Shown one piece after another: positions 26,573 to 35,913 of a stretch of DNA of 64,000 nt. The translations under genes were made by a program, and so were the position numbers. Source of the stretch: Spirochaetota bacterium (GTDB lineage: Bacteria > Spirochaetota > Spirochaetia > Treponematales > UBA12059); the NCBI GenBank assembly GCA_022703505.1, contig JAKLDN010000008.1, positions 1 to 64,000 of the forward strand, given 5' to 3'. Numbering within the stretch: position 1 is the first letter of the stretch; each line of letters opens with the position of its first letter. Below the pieces are notes generated by a model. That model was not told where the DNA came from. It was given only the letters and a program-made list of their open reading frames with translations, and made no database searches.

Positions 26573-29384
26573 GGCTCTCCCTCAGGTACTTCCCCGTGTA
26601 CGAGCCCTTCGCCTTGGCGATCTCCTCGGGGGTTCCCCGGGCGATCAGGGATCCGCCCTTGTCCCCGCCCTCGGGCCCCAGGTCCAGGACCCAGTCCGCC
26701 TGCTTGATCACGTCCAGGTTGTGCTCGATCATCACCACCGTGTTCCCGGCTTCCACCAGGCGCTGGATGACCTCCATGAGCTGCTTTACGTCCGCGAAGT
26801 GGAGCCCCGTGGTCGGCTCGTCCATGAAGTAGAGGGTCTTGCCCGTGGACCGCTTGGCCAGCTCGAAGGCCAGCTTGACCCGCTGGGCTTCGCCGCCCGA
26901 GAGGGTCAGGGCCGACTGCCCGAGCTTGATGTAGCCCAGTCCCACGGACAGGAGGGTGTTCATGCGGTGGGCGATCGGGGGGATGTGCTCGAAGAAGGAG
27001 GCCGCCTCCTCGATGGTCATGTCCAGGACCTCGGAGATGTTCTTTCCCTTGTAGCGGACGTCCAGGGTGTCCGAGTTGAAGCGCTTCCCGTGGCAGGCGT
27101 CGCAGGTGATGTAGACGTCGGGCAGGAAGTTCATCTCGATCCGGATGGTGCCGTCCCCCTGGCAGTTCTCGCAGCGGCCGCCCTTCACGTTGAAGCTGAA
27201 GCGTCCGGGCTTCCAGCCCCGGGCCTTGGATTCCGGCAGGGTGGCGAAGAGGTCCCGGATGTGGGTGAAGACCCCGACGTAGGTGGCGGGGTTCGAGCGG
27301 GGGGTCCGGCCGATGGGGCTCTGGTCGATGTTGATGATCTTGTCGATGTGCTCGATACCCTCCAGGGAATCGAACTCTCCCTCGGGCCAGGAGGTTCCCA
27401 TCACCCGGTTGGAGATGGCCGGGTAGAGGAGGTCCGTGAGGAGGGTGCTCTTCCCGGAACCGGACACCCCGGTGATGCAGACGAATTTCCCCAGGGGCAG
27501 GTCCACGTCGATGCCCTTGAGGTTGTGCTCCCGGCAGCCTCGGATGACCAGGGACTTGCCGTTCCCCTCCCGGCGCCGGGCCGGGACGTCGATCCGCAGG
27601 GTCCCGGCCAGGTACTGTCCGGTAAGGCTCTTGGCGCTCCGCATCACCTGGTCGGGGGTGCCCTGGGCCACCACCCGGCCCCCGTGCACCCCGGCCCCGG
27701 GTCCCAGGTCCACGATCCAGTCCGCGGTCCGGAGGGTCTGCTCGTCGTGCTCCACCACGATCAGGGTGTTGCCGATGTCCCGCAGGTAGGTCAGGGTGTC
27801 GATGAGGCGCTGGTTGTCCCGCTGGTGCAGGCCGATGGACGGCTCGTCCAGGATGTACAGGACCCCCACCAGGGAGGACCCGATCTGGGTGGCCAGGCGG
27901 ATCCGCTGGGCCTCCCCGCCCGAGAGGGTCGCGGCCTTTCGCTCCAGGGTCAGGTACTCCAGCCCCACGTTCCGCATGAAGGTCAGGCGGGCCGTGATCT
28001 CCTTCAGGATCTGCTTGGCGATCTGCCGCCGGGTGTCCGAGAGCTCGACGTTTGAGAAGAAGTCGAGGGTGGCCTCCACGCTCCGGGCGGACAGGTCGTG
28101 GACGTTGACGCCCCCCACCGTGACGGCCAGGGCCTCGGGCCGGAGGCGGCGGCCTCCGCAGGCCTCGCAGGGCTTCTCGGTCATGAAGCGTTCCAGCCAC
28201 TGCTTGATCCCGTCGCTGGTGGTCTCCATGTAGCGGCGCTTAAGGTCCGCCAAAATGCCGGGGAAACGGCTCTCGTACTCGAAATGTCCCGTGCCCTCCC
28301 GGTTCTCGTAGCGGACCCGGACCGCGTCGTCCGTGCCGTAGAGGATGGCGTCCATGACTTTTTTGGGCAGACGACTGAAGGGCGTGCCCAGGGAGAACTT
28401 GTAGTGCTTGGCCAGGGCCTCGAAGCGGCTGCGGTTCCAGGCGGCGTCGGGGTTGTAGGGGATGCACCCCCCCTCCTCGAAGGAGAGGTCCGGGTCCGGA
28501 ATGACCAGGTTCGGGTCGAACTCCAGGTTCATCCCCAGCCCCGTGCAGGACGGGCAGGCTCCGTGGGGATTGTTGAAGGAGAAGAGGCGGGGCTCCAGCT
28601 CGGGCAGGCTGATTCCGCACTCCGGGCAGGCCCCCCGGCGGCTGAAGAACTCCTCGGTCTCGCCCTGCCCGGAGTCCCGGACGACGACGGCCGCGTCCTC
28701 GGCGATCTGCAGGGCCGTCTCCACGCTCTCCGCCAGGCGTTTCCGGGAATCCTCACTGAGCTTGATCCGGTCCACGATGATCTCGATGCTGTGCTTCTTC
28801 TGCTTCTCCAGCCGGATCTCGTCCTCCAGGGAGACTATCTCGCCGTTCACCCGCGCCCGGACGAAGCCCTGCTTCCGGGCGTCCTCCAGGATCTTCTGGT
28901 GCTCCCCCTTCTTGCCCCGGACCACGGGGGCCAGGATCTGGAGTTTGGAGCCCTTGGGCCAGGAGAGGATCGTGTCCAGGATCTGGTCGATGCCCTGCTC
29001 CTTGATCTCCCGGCCGCACTGGGGGCAGTGGGGGATCCCGATCCGGGCGTAGAGGAGACGGTAATAATCGTAGATCTCCGTAACCGTGCCCACCGTGGAC
29101 CGGGGGTTGCGATGGGTGCTCTTCTGCTCGATGGAGATGGCCGGGGACAGGCCCTCGATATAGTCGACGTCGGGCTTGTCCATGCGCCCCAGGAACTGAC
29201 GGGCGTAGGCGGACAGGGACTCCACGTAGCGCCTCTGTCCCTCCGCGAAGATCGTGTCGAAGGCCAGGGAGCTCTTGCCGGAGCCGGAGAGCCCGGAGAC
29301 GACGACCAGCTTGTCCCGGGGAAGTTCGATGTCTATGTTCTTCAGGTTGTGTTCCCGAGCGCCCTTGATGATCAGCTTATCCAT
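26562..29384 (-). CDS. uvrA: excinuclease ABC subunit A
   Basis: A 940-residue UvrA, the standard length. It has two ABC ATPase halves. The first Walker A is [15 protein letters not shown] with its signature [12 protein letters not shown]; the second Walker A is [12 protein letters not shown] with [12 protein letters not shown]. The structural zinc-binding CxxC pairs are present (CPECG...CPSC and CENCQ...CDACH). UvrA recognises bulky DNA damage and loads UvrB in nucleotide excision repair. The ATG at 29384 has no Shine-Dalgarno site; a good promoter ends 9 nt upstream. The C-terminus ends in LKQ, with the Q and stop read from a repeat. Confidence 0.98.
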   Translation of the reverse strand: MDKLIIKGAREHNLKNIDIELPRDKLVVVSGLSGSGKSSLAFDTIFAEGQRRYVESLSAYARQFLGRMDKPDVDYIEGLSPAISIEQKSTHRNPRSTVGTVTEIYDYYRLLYARIGIPHCPQCGREIKEQGIDQILDTILSWPKGSKLQILAPVVRGKKGEHQKILEDARKQGFVRARVNGEIVSLEDEIRLEKQKKHSIEIIVDRIKLSEDSRKRLAESVETALQIAEDAAVVVRDSGQGETEEFFSRRGACPECGISLPELEPRLFSFNNPHGACPSCTGLGMNLEFDPNLVIPDPDLSFEEGGCIPYNPDAAWNRSRFEALAKHYKFSLGTPFSRLPKKVMDAILYGTDDAVRVRYENREGTGHFEYESRFPGILADLKRRYMETTSDGIKQWLERFMTEKPCEACGGRRLRPEALAVTVGGVNVHDLSARSVEATLDFFSNVELSDTRRQIAKQILKEITARLTFMRNVGLEYLTLERKAATLSGGEAQRIRLATQIGSSLVGVLYILDEPSIGLHQRDNQRLIDTLTYLRDIGNTLIVVEHDEQTLRTADWIVDLGPGAGVHGGRVVAQGTPDQVMRSAKSLTGQYLAGTLRIDVPARRREGNGKSLVIRGCREHNLKGIDVDLPLGKFVCITGVSGSGKSTLLTDLLYPAISNRVMGTSWPEGEFDSLEGIEHIDKIINIDQSPIGRTPRSNPATYVGVFTHIRDLFATLPESKARGWKPGRFSFNVKGGRCENCQGDGTIRIEMNFLPDVYITCDACHGKRFNSDTLDVRYKGKNISEVLDMTIEEAASFFEHIPPIAHRMNTLLSVGLGYIKLGQSALTLSGGEAQRVKLAFELAKRSTGKTLYFMDEPTTGLHFADVKQLMEVIQRLVEAGNTVVMIEHNLDVIKQADWVLDLGPEGGDKGGSLIARGTPEEIAKAKGSYTGKYLRESLKQ

Positions 29385-29393
29385 GATGGCTAG

Positions 29394-29422
29394 AGCATAC
29401 CCAAGCCCGGGCGGCCGGGCAA
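29394..29422 (-). promoter_or_regulatory. uvrA promoter
   Basis: Minus strand: TTGCCC (29417-29422), 17-bp spacer, TATGCT (29394-29399). The -10 ends 9 nt before the uvrA ATG, so the 5' untranslated region would be only a few bases. Confidence 0.6.
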
Positions 29423-29470
29423 GGGGTGCTTAATATTTGTATAGCGGATTGTAGCGGCCGAGCTGTCCGG

Positions 29471-30508
29471 TCAGTCCCGACGGACGTCCCAGATCCGTAC
29501 GGAGCAGTCCCCCCCGGCCGTCGCGTACTGGCCGGAGCCCGAAGCCAGGCGCGAACCGTCGGGCGACCAGGCCAGGGACCATACGGGGGATCGATGGGCG
29601 GGAATCGTCGCCAGGATCCGGCCGTCGGAACCGTCCCGCACCGCGATGTCCCGGCCGTTCCCCGCGGTCGCCAGATACCTCCCGTCCGGGGACCACGCGA
29701 CCGCCCGGAGCCATCCGCCGGCTTGGGAGCTGGCTGCTATTAGGGCGCCCGTATCCGCGTTCCAGATCCGCACCCGGCCGTCCTGCTGGCAGACGGCGAT
29801 CCGGGTCCCGTCCGGGGACCAGGCCAGGCCGTTCACGTCCTTCCGGGCCTCCCCGGGCGCCCTCAGTTCCCGTTCTATCCGACCGGTCTGGGGATCCAGG
29901 ATCCGCACCACGAAATCCATGCCTCCGGCCGCTATCCGACGGCCGTCGGGAGACCAGGCCAGGGCTATGATCTGGGTGGACAGCCCCTCGGACCCGTCCG
30001 AGACGGGAAAGGTCGTTCCCTGGCCCGTATCCGCGTCGAGGACGAGGACGGATCCCGAGGACAGGCCGGCCGCCACGCGCGGTCCCCCGGGCGACCAGGA
30101 GACACAGTAGGCTCCGGACGCCTCCAGCCGGACTTCCCGTTCCAGGGTCCCGTCCCGGCGGAAGATGCGCAGGACGGAATCCACGGACGCCGCGGCGAAG
30201 CGGCGGGAATCCGGCGCCCAGGACACTCCCCAGACCGCGGCCGGGATCGAGACGACGGCGGTCGGGATCCCTCCGGAGGGATCCCAGATCCGGCAGGTCC
30301 TGTCCCCTCCCGCGGAGGCCAGGAGCCCGCCGTCCGGGGACCAGGCCAGGGAGTTCACGGCTCCCGTATGGCCGGGGAGTTCCGACCCCGGGGAGAATCC
30401 GGCCCGGGCTTCCTGCCCGAAGGCGGCGGACGGCCCGAATAGGCACAACAGCAGGACGACCCGGGCTGCGACGCGAATCCTGCGTTTTCCCTCGATCTTC
30501 GCTGACAT
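29471..30508 (-). CDS. secreted WD40 beta-propeller protein
   Basis: A 345-residue protein with a signal peptide (ARVVLLLCLFGPSAAFG, cut near residue 31). Almost all the rest is seven WD40 repeats, each carrying the SPDGxxLAxxxxD core, such as LAWSPDGGLLASAGGDRTC and LAWSPDGSRLASGSGQYA. It should fold as a single seven-bladed propeller outside the cytoplasm and act as a binding scaffold; its partner is unknown. The start at 30508 has an AAGGAAG site. It lies 86 bp upstream of uvrA on the same strand but uvrA has its own promoter. It is divergent from the coiled-coil gene at 30541, whose -35 box overlaps this start codon. Confidence 0.85.
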   Translation of the reverse strand: MSAKIEGKRRIRVAARVVLLLCLFGPSAAFGQEARAGFSPGSELPGHTGAVNSLAWSPDGGLLASAGGDRTCRIWDPSGGIPTAVVSIPAAVWGVSWAPDSRRFAAASVDSVLRIFRRDGTLEREVRLEASGAYCVSWSPGGPRVAAGLSSGSVLVLDADTGQGTTFPVSDGSEGLSTQIIALAWSPDGRRIAAGGMDFVVRILDPQTGRIERELRAPGEARKDVNGLAWSPDGTRIAVCQQDGRVRIWNADTGALIAASSQAGGWLRAVAWSPDGRYLATAGNGRDIAVRDGSDGRILATIPAHRSPVWSLAWSPDGSRLASGSGQYATAGGDCSVRIWDVRRD

Positions 30509-30530
30509 TTCCCGCTTCCTTCGCTATAGT
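30502..30530 (+). promoter_or_regulatory. promoter of the coiled-coil/zinc protein gene
   Basis: Plus strand: CTGACA (30502-30507), 17-bp spacer, TATAGT (30525-30530). The -10 ends 10 nt before the ATG at 30541 and no Shine-Dalgarno site exists. The -35 hexamer overlaps the first bases of the divergent WD40 gene. Confidence 0.6.
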
Positions 30531-30540
30531 TTACCACGAA

Positions 30541-31116
30541 ATGTCCAAGAATGACGAAGCCGATCACGCCCTCCACTCCCTGCGCCGGGAGCAGTTGGTG
30601 GAGGAGGTCCGCCGCCTGCGCGCCCTCCTGGAAGACACTCGGGACCTTCCGGACATGGCCAGCGACGCCCTCCGCAGGGCCAACGCACGGACCGAGGAAT
30701 ACCGGACGGCCTTCGTGGTGGCCACGGAGGAGTTGGCACGCGCTCGTTCGGCCCTCCAGGAAACCTGGCGGGTACTGAAGGCCCAGGAGTTCTCCGCCCC
30801 CGCCTACAGCCTGTACGCGGAGACCGGAGGCGAGGCTCTCGGCGCGACCGCCGGTTCTCCCTCCCTACCGGAGGCCCGGGAGCGCGGGGCCTGCCCGGCC
30901 TGCGGGGGCTTCGGCTCCCATTCCCCCTCCTGCTCCCTGGCGCGGGCCCTGGAGCCTTCCCGGGACCCCCGGCCCCCGCGAGGCGAACTGGAACGGGCCG
31001 TGGACCGGGCCTGGGAGGAGCGGACCGGGGAAAAGGACGGGGTCCGCGCCCGGCTCGTCTTCCTGGACGTGCTCTTCGAGGAGCTGGCCAAGCGAGGCCT
31101 GGTCCGGGAAGACTGA
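30541..31116 (+). CDS. coiled-coil protein with a Cys/His zinc motif
   Basis: A 191-residue soluble protein that I do not recognise. Residues 5-85 are strongly helical with heptad-like spacing, a probable coiled coil. Near residue 118 there is CPACGGFGSHSPSC, a likely zinc-binding knuckle. The C-terminal 45 residues (VRARLVFLDVLFEELAKRGL) look like another amphipathic helix. No catalytic motif is seen. The gene stands alone, has no Shine-Dalgarno site and is probably leaderless. Its stop codon abuts the most diverged copy of the ychF 3' end. Confidence 0.7.
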   Translation: MSKNDEADHALHSLRREQLVEEVRRLRALLEDTRDLPDMASDALRRANARTEEYRTAFVVATEELARARSALQETWRVLKAQEFSAPAYSLYAETGGEALGATAGSPSLPEARERGACPACGGFGSHSPSCSLARALEPSRDPRPPRGELERAVDRAWEERTGEKDGVRARLVFLDVLFEELAKRGLVRED

Positions 31117-31118
31117 AC

Positions 31119-31217
31119 ATTGAATTTGAAGAACATCACACCCCCGTCTCGTCCGGCGCGGGGCGCCGGACGGCGACGAACGCGTTCGCGTTCGTCGATC
31201 CCACCGGAACGTCGTCC
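31119..31217 (-). repeat. third ychF 3'-end copy plus palindromes (direct repeat copy 1)
   Basis: About 95 bp nearly identical to 31302-31400, at an offset of exactly 183 bp. On the minus strand it starts with a diverged copy of the ychF C-terminal codons (DGGVMFFKFNV, no stop). The downstream part holds two perfect hairpins: a 10-bp stem around the GGCGCC core near 31153-31173 and an 11-bp stem CGACGAACGCG / CGCGTTCGTCG at about 31174-31197. Confidence 0.85.
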
Positions 31218-31218
31218 G

Positions 31219-31285
31219 CGCCGGAGCGCCGGGCGCTCCGGCGGCGCGGAAGGCCTCTAAGCCTTCCGCGATCCACCGAATCGCG
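31219..31285. repeat. cluster of GC-rich hairpins
   Basis: Three perfect inverted repeats in 67 bp: an 11-bp stem (31219-31229/31233-31243), a 10-bp stem with loop ctctaa (31245-31254/31261-31270) and a 6-bp stem CGCGAT/ATCGCG (31267-31272/31280-31285). The last two overlap, so they may be alternative folds. No T-run follows. They separate the two 95-bp direct repeats. Confidence 0.75.
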
Positions 31286-31295
31286 AGTCTTTTAG

Positions 31296-31400
31296 CTAGA
31301 TATTAAACTTGAAGAACATCACATCCCCGTCTCGTCCGGCGCGGGGCGCCGGACGGCGACGAACGCGTTCGCGTTCGTCGATATTCCTGAAACGTCGTCC
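31296..31400 (-). repeat. second ychF 3'-end copy plus palindromes (direct repeat copy 2)
   Basis: On the minus strand 31296-31328 reads DGDVMFFKFNI then TAG, identical in protein to the real YchF C-terminus but with three synonymous codon changes. The TAG lies in a CTAG (31296-31299). The rest repeats the two hairpins found at 31119-31217. The stretch 31392-31408 is an inverted copy of gene sequence just inside ychF (CGTCGTCCAGGACGGG). Confidence 0.85.
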
Positions 31401-31414
31401 AGGACGGGCGGGTA

Positions 31415-32512
31415 TCAAATATTGAATTTGAAGAACATCACATCCCCGTCCTGGACGACGTACTCCTTGCCTTCCAGGCGGAGTTTGCCGGCGGACTTCA
31501 CGGCGTGCTCACTGCCGTATTCCATGAGGTCGTCGTAGCGGTAGACCTCGGCCTTGATGAAACCCTTCTCGAAGTCCGTGTGGATGGTCCCCGCCGCGGC
31601 GGGAGCCTTGTCCCCGACATGGATGGTCCAGGCCCGGCACTCGTCCTCCCCGGCGGTGAAGAAGGTGCGCAGGCCCAGGAGGTGGTAGACGGCGTGGATC
31701 AGGGCCGACAGGCCGGATTCCGCCAGGCCCAGCTCCGCCAGGAATTCCGCCTTCTCCTCCTCGCTCTCCAGGTCCGCCAGCTCGGACTCGAACTTCCCGC
31801 AGATGACCACGCACTCGGCGCCCTCGGCCTCGGCGATCCTCCGCACCGCCTCGACGTGGGGGCTGCCCGTGCAGATCCCCTCCTCGTCGGCGTTGCAGAC
31901 GTAGATCTCCTTCTTCATCGTGATGAGGAAGGAGCGCTTGACCGCCTCGGCCTCCTCGGCATCCAGGGAGACGGACCGGGCCGGACGGCCCTCCTGCAGG
32001 GCGGGGCGGATCTTGGCGTAGGCGGCCAGTTCCCGTTCGGCATCCTTCTTCTTGGCGGGATCCTTCAGCTCCTTCTGGAGTTTTTCCGCGCGCTTGTCCA
32101 CGGTCTCCAGGTCCGCCAGGGCCAGCTCCAGGTGGAGCATCTCGATGTCGTCCCCGGGGCTCACCCGGTTGGAGACGTGGGGCACCTCGGGGTCCTCGAA
32201 GCACCGGACCACGTGGGCCAGGACCGCGGAGTCCCGGATGTGGGCCAGGAACTGGTTGGCTCCCTCCTTCTTGGAGGCCGCGGAGGCCAGCCCCGCGATG
32301 TCCACGAACTCCACCGTGGCGGGGACCTTCTTCCGGGGCTTGAACATCTCCGTGAGCCGGTCCAGCCGTGGGTCCGGCACGGCGATGATGCCCAGGTTGG
32401 GATTCTTGGCGGAGGAATAGTTGGAGATCTCCGCCTTGACCCGGGTCAGGGCGGTGAATATCGTGGTCTTGCCGACCGTGGGCAGTCCGATGATTCCGCA
32501 GTTCAGGGGCAT
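31415..32512 (-). CDS. ychF: redox-regulated ATPase YchF
   Basis: A 365-residue Obg-family P-loop protein, the usual length. The G1 motif is GLPTVGKT, G3 is DIAGLASAASKKEGANQFL, and G4 is NADE rather than NKxD, which is the YchF signature for ATP over GTP. A coiled coil and a C-terminal TGS domain follow (about residues 280-363, ending EYVVQDGDVMFFKFNI). YchF binds ribosomes and is linked to stress responses. The start at 32512 has a GAGG site; an upstream ATG (32548) adds 12 residues unlike the family. The stop is TGA, and two further copies of the last codons lie downstream. Confidence 0.96.
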   Translation of the reverse strand: MPLNCGIIGLPTVGKTTIFTALTRVKAEISNYSSAKNPNLGIIAVPDPRLDRLTEMFKPRKKVPATVEFVDIAGLASAASKKEGANQFLAHIRDSAVLAHVVRCFEDPEVPHVSNRVSPGDDIEMLHLELALADLETVDKRAEKLQKELKDPAKKKDAERELAAYAKIRPALQEGRPARSVSLDAEEAEAVKRSFLITMKKEIYVCNADEEGICTGSPHVEAVRRIAEAEGAECVVICGKFESELADLESEEEKAEFLAELGLAESGLSALIHAVYHLLGLRTFFTAGEDECRAWTIHVGDKAPAAAGTIHTDFEKGFIKAEVYRYDDLMEYGSEHAVKSAGKLRLEGKEYVVQDGDVMFFKFNI

Positions 32513-32744
32513 ATGTACCTCGCTCGGGAGGGGCACCGGACCGCTCACGGTCCTTCGACGGCCCTTTCCTACACCCTAAAGAAAGCGCCTCCCCGCGTCA
32601 ATGCCGGATCCCGCCGCAGAAAACCGCGCTTGCCCGGCTCCGGACCCGCAACCTTTACGAAGCGGCTCCGTATCGGTTAGCATGATCGGAACTGCCGGAC
32701 CGGGCCGGTCGCCCGGAACGGCGAAACCACCAAGGAGACGATCC

Positions 32745-33980
32745 ATGGCTTCCTTCGAATCGCTCTATTCCGAGAACGCCCTGAACATGAAGAAATCCGT
32801 CATCCGGGAGCTCCTCAAGCTGACCCAGAAGCCGGACATCATCTCGTTCGCGGGCGGACTCCCCGCGCCGGAGACCTTCCCGGTGGAGGACCTCCGGGCC
32901 GCCGCCGACGTCGTGTTCGTCAAGCACGCGACCAAGGCCCTCCAGTACGGGACCACCGAGGGCGATCCGGACCTGAAGGATGAGCTGATCAAATTCGAGG
33001 CCCGCCAGGGGGTGAAGATCGGCCAGGACCACCTCCTGGTCGTATCCGCCAGCCAGCAGGCCCTGGACATCGTGGCCAAGGTCTTCATCGATCCGGGGGA
33101 CTACATCATCGGCGGCCACCCCACCTACCTGGGGACCATCCAGGCCATCCAGTCCTACCGGGGCCGGGTCCTGGGCATCCCCTTCAGCAAGGCGGACGAC
33201 GGGTTCGACATGGACGAACTGGAGAGGCGCTACGCCTCCGCCCTGCGGGACGGCAAGCGGATCAAGTTCATCTACGTCATACCGGACTTCCAGAACCCCA
33301 CGGGGATCTGCTGGAGCGTGGAGAAGCGGAAGGCCCTCCTGGAATTCTCCTACCGGACCGGCCTTCCCCTGGTGGAGGATTCCCCCTACCGGGAGATCCG
33401 GTTCCTGGGCAAGACCCTGCCCTCGATCTTCCAGCTGGACCAGGAGGGGGAGAACCGGGGGAACGTCCTCAATTTCAAGACCTTCTCCAAGATCCTCGCC
33501 CCGGGCACCCGGATGGGCTGGGTCATGGCGAACCCGGACATCATCTCCAAGTTCGTGGTGGCCAAGCAGGCCATGGACCTGTGCACGAACGTCTTCGCCC
33601 AGAAGTGGATCGCCGAGTACCTCAAGACCGGCAAGATCTACTCCGTCATCGAGCACACCTGCGGCATCTACCGGGACAAGCGCAATTACATGACCGAACT
33701 GCTGGAACAGCACATGCCCAAGCGGCCGGATATCTCCTGGACCAAACCCGAGGGGGGCCTGTTCCTCTGGATCCGCCTCCCCGAGGGGATCGACACGGAC
33801 AAGATGCTGCTCAAGGCCATCGAGCGCAAGGTCGCGTACGTGGGAGGGTCGTCCTTCTACTTCGACGAGCCCGAGCACAACACCATGCGCATCAACTTCT
33901 CCTACAGCTCCCTGGAGCAGATCGAGGAGGGAGTCAAGCGCCTGGCTCGGGTGGTGGCCGAGGAGCTCGAGGGCCGCTGA
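32745..33980 (+). CDS. class I PLP-dependent aminotransferase
   Basis: A 411-residue fold-type I aminotransferase. It has DIISFAGGLPAPETFP near the start, the substrate/PLP segments YGTTEGDPDL and PDFQNPTG, and the PLP lysine in FSKILAPGTRMGW. This pattern is shared by LysN/2-aminoadipate-type and MocR-related aminotransferases without the DNA-binding domain. Aromatic, 2-aminoadipate or branched-chain amino acids are possible substrates. The ATG at 32745 has AAGGAG 9 nt upstream. It is a single gene divergent from ychF. Its nearness to the branched-chain acid operon at 36-40.7 kb makes a role in amino acid fermentation possible, but this is inference. Confidence 0.9.
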   Translation: MASFESLYSENALNMKKSVIRELLKLTQKPDIISFAGGLPAPETFPVEDLRAAADVVFVKHATKALQYGTTEGDPDLKDELIKFEARQGVKIGQDHLLVVSASQQALDIVAKVFIDPGDYIIGGHPTYLGTIQAIQSYRGRVLGIPFSKADDGFDMDELERRYASALRDGKRIKFIYVIPDFQNPTGICWSVEKRKALLEFSYRTGLPLVEDSPYREIRFLGKTLPSIFQLDQEGENRGNVLNFKTFSKILAPGTRMGWVMANPDIISKFVVAKQAMDLCTNVFAQKWIAEYLKTGKIYSVIEHTCGIYRDKRNYMTELLEQHMPKRPDISWTKPEGGLFLWIRLPEGIDTDKMLLKAIERKVAYVGGSSFYFDEPEHNTMRINFSYSSLEQIEEGVKRLARVVAEELEGR

Positions 33981-34031
33981 TCCCGACCCCCGGGATTCCG
34001 AGGGACCGGAATCCCGGCTTCGCGCTTTCAT

Positions 34032-34060
34032 TTGACGGACCCGGACTTCGGCCCTAGAAT
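34032..34060 (+). promoter_or_regulatory. promoter of the CZB chemoreceptor gene
   Basis: Plus strand: TTGACG (34032-34037), 17-bp spacer, TAGAAT (34055-34060). It ends only 5 nt before the ATG at 34066; no Shine-Dalgarno site is present, so the message is probably leaderless. Confidence 0.6.
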
Positions 34061-34065
34061 GGCCC

Positions 34066-35802
34066 ATGCTGTCCAACCTTGTCAGGCAAACCGCCGCGGG
34101 TGCCCTCCTGGGCGCCGCCGTCCAGTCCTCCCTGGTCCTCCTCCTGGCACCCGGCACTCCCCTTCCCGCCCTGGCCGCTTCCGCCGCCGCGGGATTTTCC
34201 GTCTTCCTCCTGGCGGGCACGCTGGTCCTTCGCTTCGGGGTCGAAAAGCCCTCCGCCCGGATCGCGGATCGGGTCCGCACCCTGGCGGAAGGGGACCTCA
34301 TAGGACGCGTCGGCGAGGTGCGAGGGCATGAGGCCCTCCGCACCGCGGCGGTCGAACTGGACGAAACCCTGGCGGGCAACTACCAGGTCATCCTCCTGGG
34401 ACTTAAAGAGATCACCCGCCGCAACCTGGAGGCCGCCCGGGCCTTCCGTGCGGACCTGGATTCCGCCGTCCGGTCCATAGCGGCCGCCCGGGATCCCGTG
34501 TCCTCCCTGGGCGAAAAGGTCGGACGCCTTTCCGCTAGACTGTCCTCGGCCTCCTCGGAATCCAAGACCGTCCGGGCCTCCGTGACCCGGCTGGCCGAGC
34601 GGGTCGCGGACCAGGCCGGGGCGGTCGAGCAGTCCAGCGCCGCGATCGAGGAAACCGGGAGCCAGATACGGTCCATCGCCCAGACGGCCCGGAAGGAGCG
34701 CCAGGCCGCCCTGGACCTCGCCGAGGCCGTGGAACGGGGCGGCCGGGGGATCGGGACGGTGGCGGAGGTCATCGGGGGGCTTTCGACGGGTATCGCCGAG
34801 GTGGCCGAGCTGTCCCGGATGATCAACCAGGTGGCCGCCCGGACGAACCTCCTGGCCATGAACGCGGCCATCGAGGCGGCCCACGCCGGGGAGTACGGCC
34901 GGGGGTTCGCGGTGGTGGCCGGGGAGATCCGGAACCTCGCGGAATCCGCGGGGGAGGGGGCCAAGAAGATCGCCGGAGCCCTGGCGGGCTTTTCCGAACG
35001 CATCCGGTCCGCCTCGGACTCCAACGAATCCCTCAAGTCCCTGTTCGAGGAACTCAAGCGGGACTCGGAGAGCTTCCTGGCGGCCTTCAAGGAGATATCC
35101 GGAGGCACCGAGGAGATCGCCGCCGGGACGGCCCAGATGGTCGACGCCGTGCAGGAACTGCGGGTCATCTCCACCGAGAACCGGGACGCGTTCGGGGAGA
35201 TCGGCCGCTCCGTGGAATCCCTGGACCGCATCTTCGAGGAGGCCGCGGGGTTCTTCGAGGCCCTGGGCCGGGACGAGCGGACCATGTCCGCGGCCTTCGG
35301 GGAGGCCGCCGGCCGGGTGGAAGCCCTGGGCCTGCGGGGCGGGGAAAGCGAACGGAGCTTCTCGGAGATCGCGTCGGAGCTCCGGTACTTCTCCCTGGAC
35401 AAGGGCGAGGAGAACGCCGCCTACCGTCCGGAGATCAAGCGCATCATCTTCGACCACAAGCGCCGGGTCGTCTCGGGCCGGTTGTACCTGGACGGCCGCG
35501 TGGACGCGCGGAACCTTCCCGCCCGGAGCCGCACCGAGGACTGCCTCCTGGACCCCCTGCTCAAGAGGATTTCCCCCACCCTTCCCGAACGGGCGGACAT
35601 GCTGGGCAGACTGGACCGCGCCCACCGGGCCTTCCACGAGGCGTACAACGCCTTCCAGGAGGAATGCCTGCGCCCCGGCCCGGACGAAGCCGGACGGCGG
35701 GCCCGGGCCTCCGCCCTCTTCGAGGAGGCGGAACTGCGCTGGAAGGCCCTCTTCGACTACCGGGAGGAGCTCAACCTGGTACTGGAGAAGGCGGGCGGCT
35801 GA
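34066..35802 (+). CDS. methyl-accepting chemotaxis protein with C-terminal CZB-type domain
   Basis: A 578-residue chemoreceptor. Two hydrophobic segments (about 10-30 and 33-57) make an N-terminal hairpin with almost no periplasmic loop, so no external ligand domain is present. The signalling tip is clear: [20 protein letters not shown], then [16 protein letters not shown]. Unusually, about 115 residues follow the signalling helices. They contain IFDHKRRVV, then [12 protein letters not shown] and [11 protein letters not shown], which fits the His/Cys/HxxxH pattern of chemoreceptor zinc-binding (CZB) domains. It probably senses an internal cue such as zinc or hypochlorite-type oxidation, as known CZB receptors do. 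The gene is probably leaderless and ends in a terminator. Confidence 0.87.
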   Translation: MLSNLVRQTAAGALLGAAVQSSLVLLLAPGTPLPALAASAAAGFSVFLLAGTLVLRFGVEKPSARIADRVRTLAEGDLIGRVGEVRGHEALRTAAVELDETLAGNYQVILLGLKEITRRNLEAARAFRADLDSAVRSIAAARDPVSSLGEKVGRLSARLSSASSESKTVRASVTRLAERVADQAGAVEQSSAAIEETGSQIRSIAQTARKERQAALDLAEAVERGGRGIGTVAEVIGGLSTGIAEVAELSRMINQVAARTNLLAMNAAIEAAHAGEYGRGFAVVAGEIRNLAESAGEGAKKIAGALAGFSERIRSASDSNESLKSLFEELKRDSESFLAAFKEISGGTEEIAAGTAQMVDAVQELRVISTENRDAFGEIGRSVESLDRIFEEAAGFFEALGRDERTMSAAFGEAAGRVEALGLRGGESERSFSEIASELRYFSLDKGEENAAYRPEIKRIIFDHKRRVVSGRLYLDGRVDARNLPARSRTEDCLLDPLLKRISPTLPERADMLGRLDRAHRAFHEAYNAFQEECLRPGPDEAGRRARASALFEEAELRWKALFDYREELNLVLEKAGG

Positions 35803-35848
35803 GAGCCGGTCCCCCGCCGCGTCGGACGGATTCCCGGCGCAAAAATAA

Positions 35849-35884
35849 GAGGCGCCCGCCGATACGGTTGGGCGCCTCTCTTTC
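35849..35884 (+). terminator. intrinsic terminator after the CZB chemoreceptor
   Basis: A 9-bp stem GAGGCGCCC / GGGCGCCTC (35849-35857/35870-35878) with a 12-nt loop, followed by tcttt. It lies 46 bp after the chemoreceptor stop. Confidence 0.75.
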
Positions 35885-35913
35885 GGAGACACGGCCGGAA
35901 GACAGATCCGGCG

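Noticed and set aside
26455-28200. Long upstream extension of the lptD frame
   Set aside because: It would run through uvrA in another frame; the signal peptide and promoter place the start at 26454.
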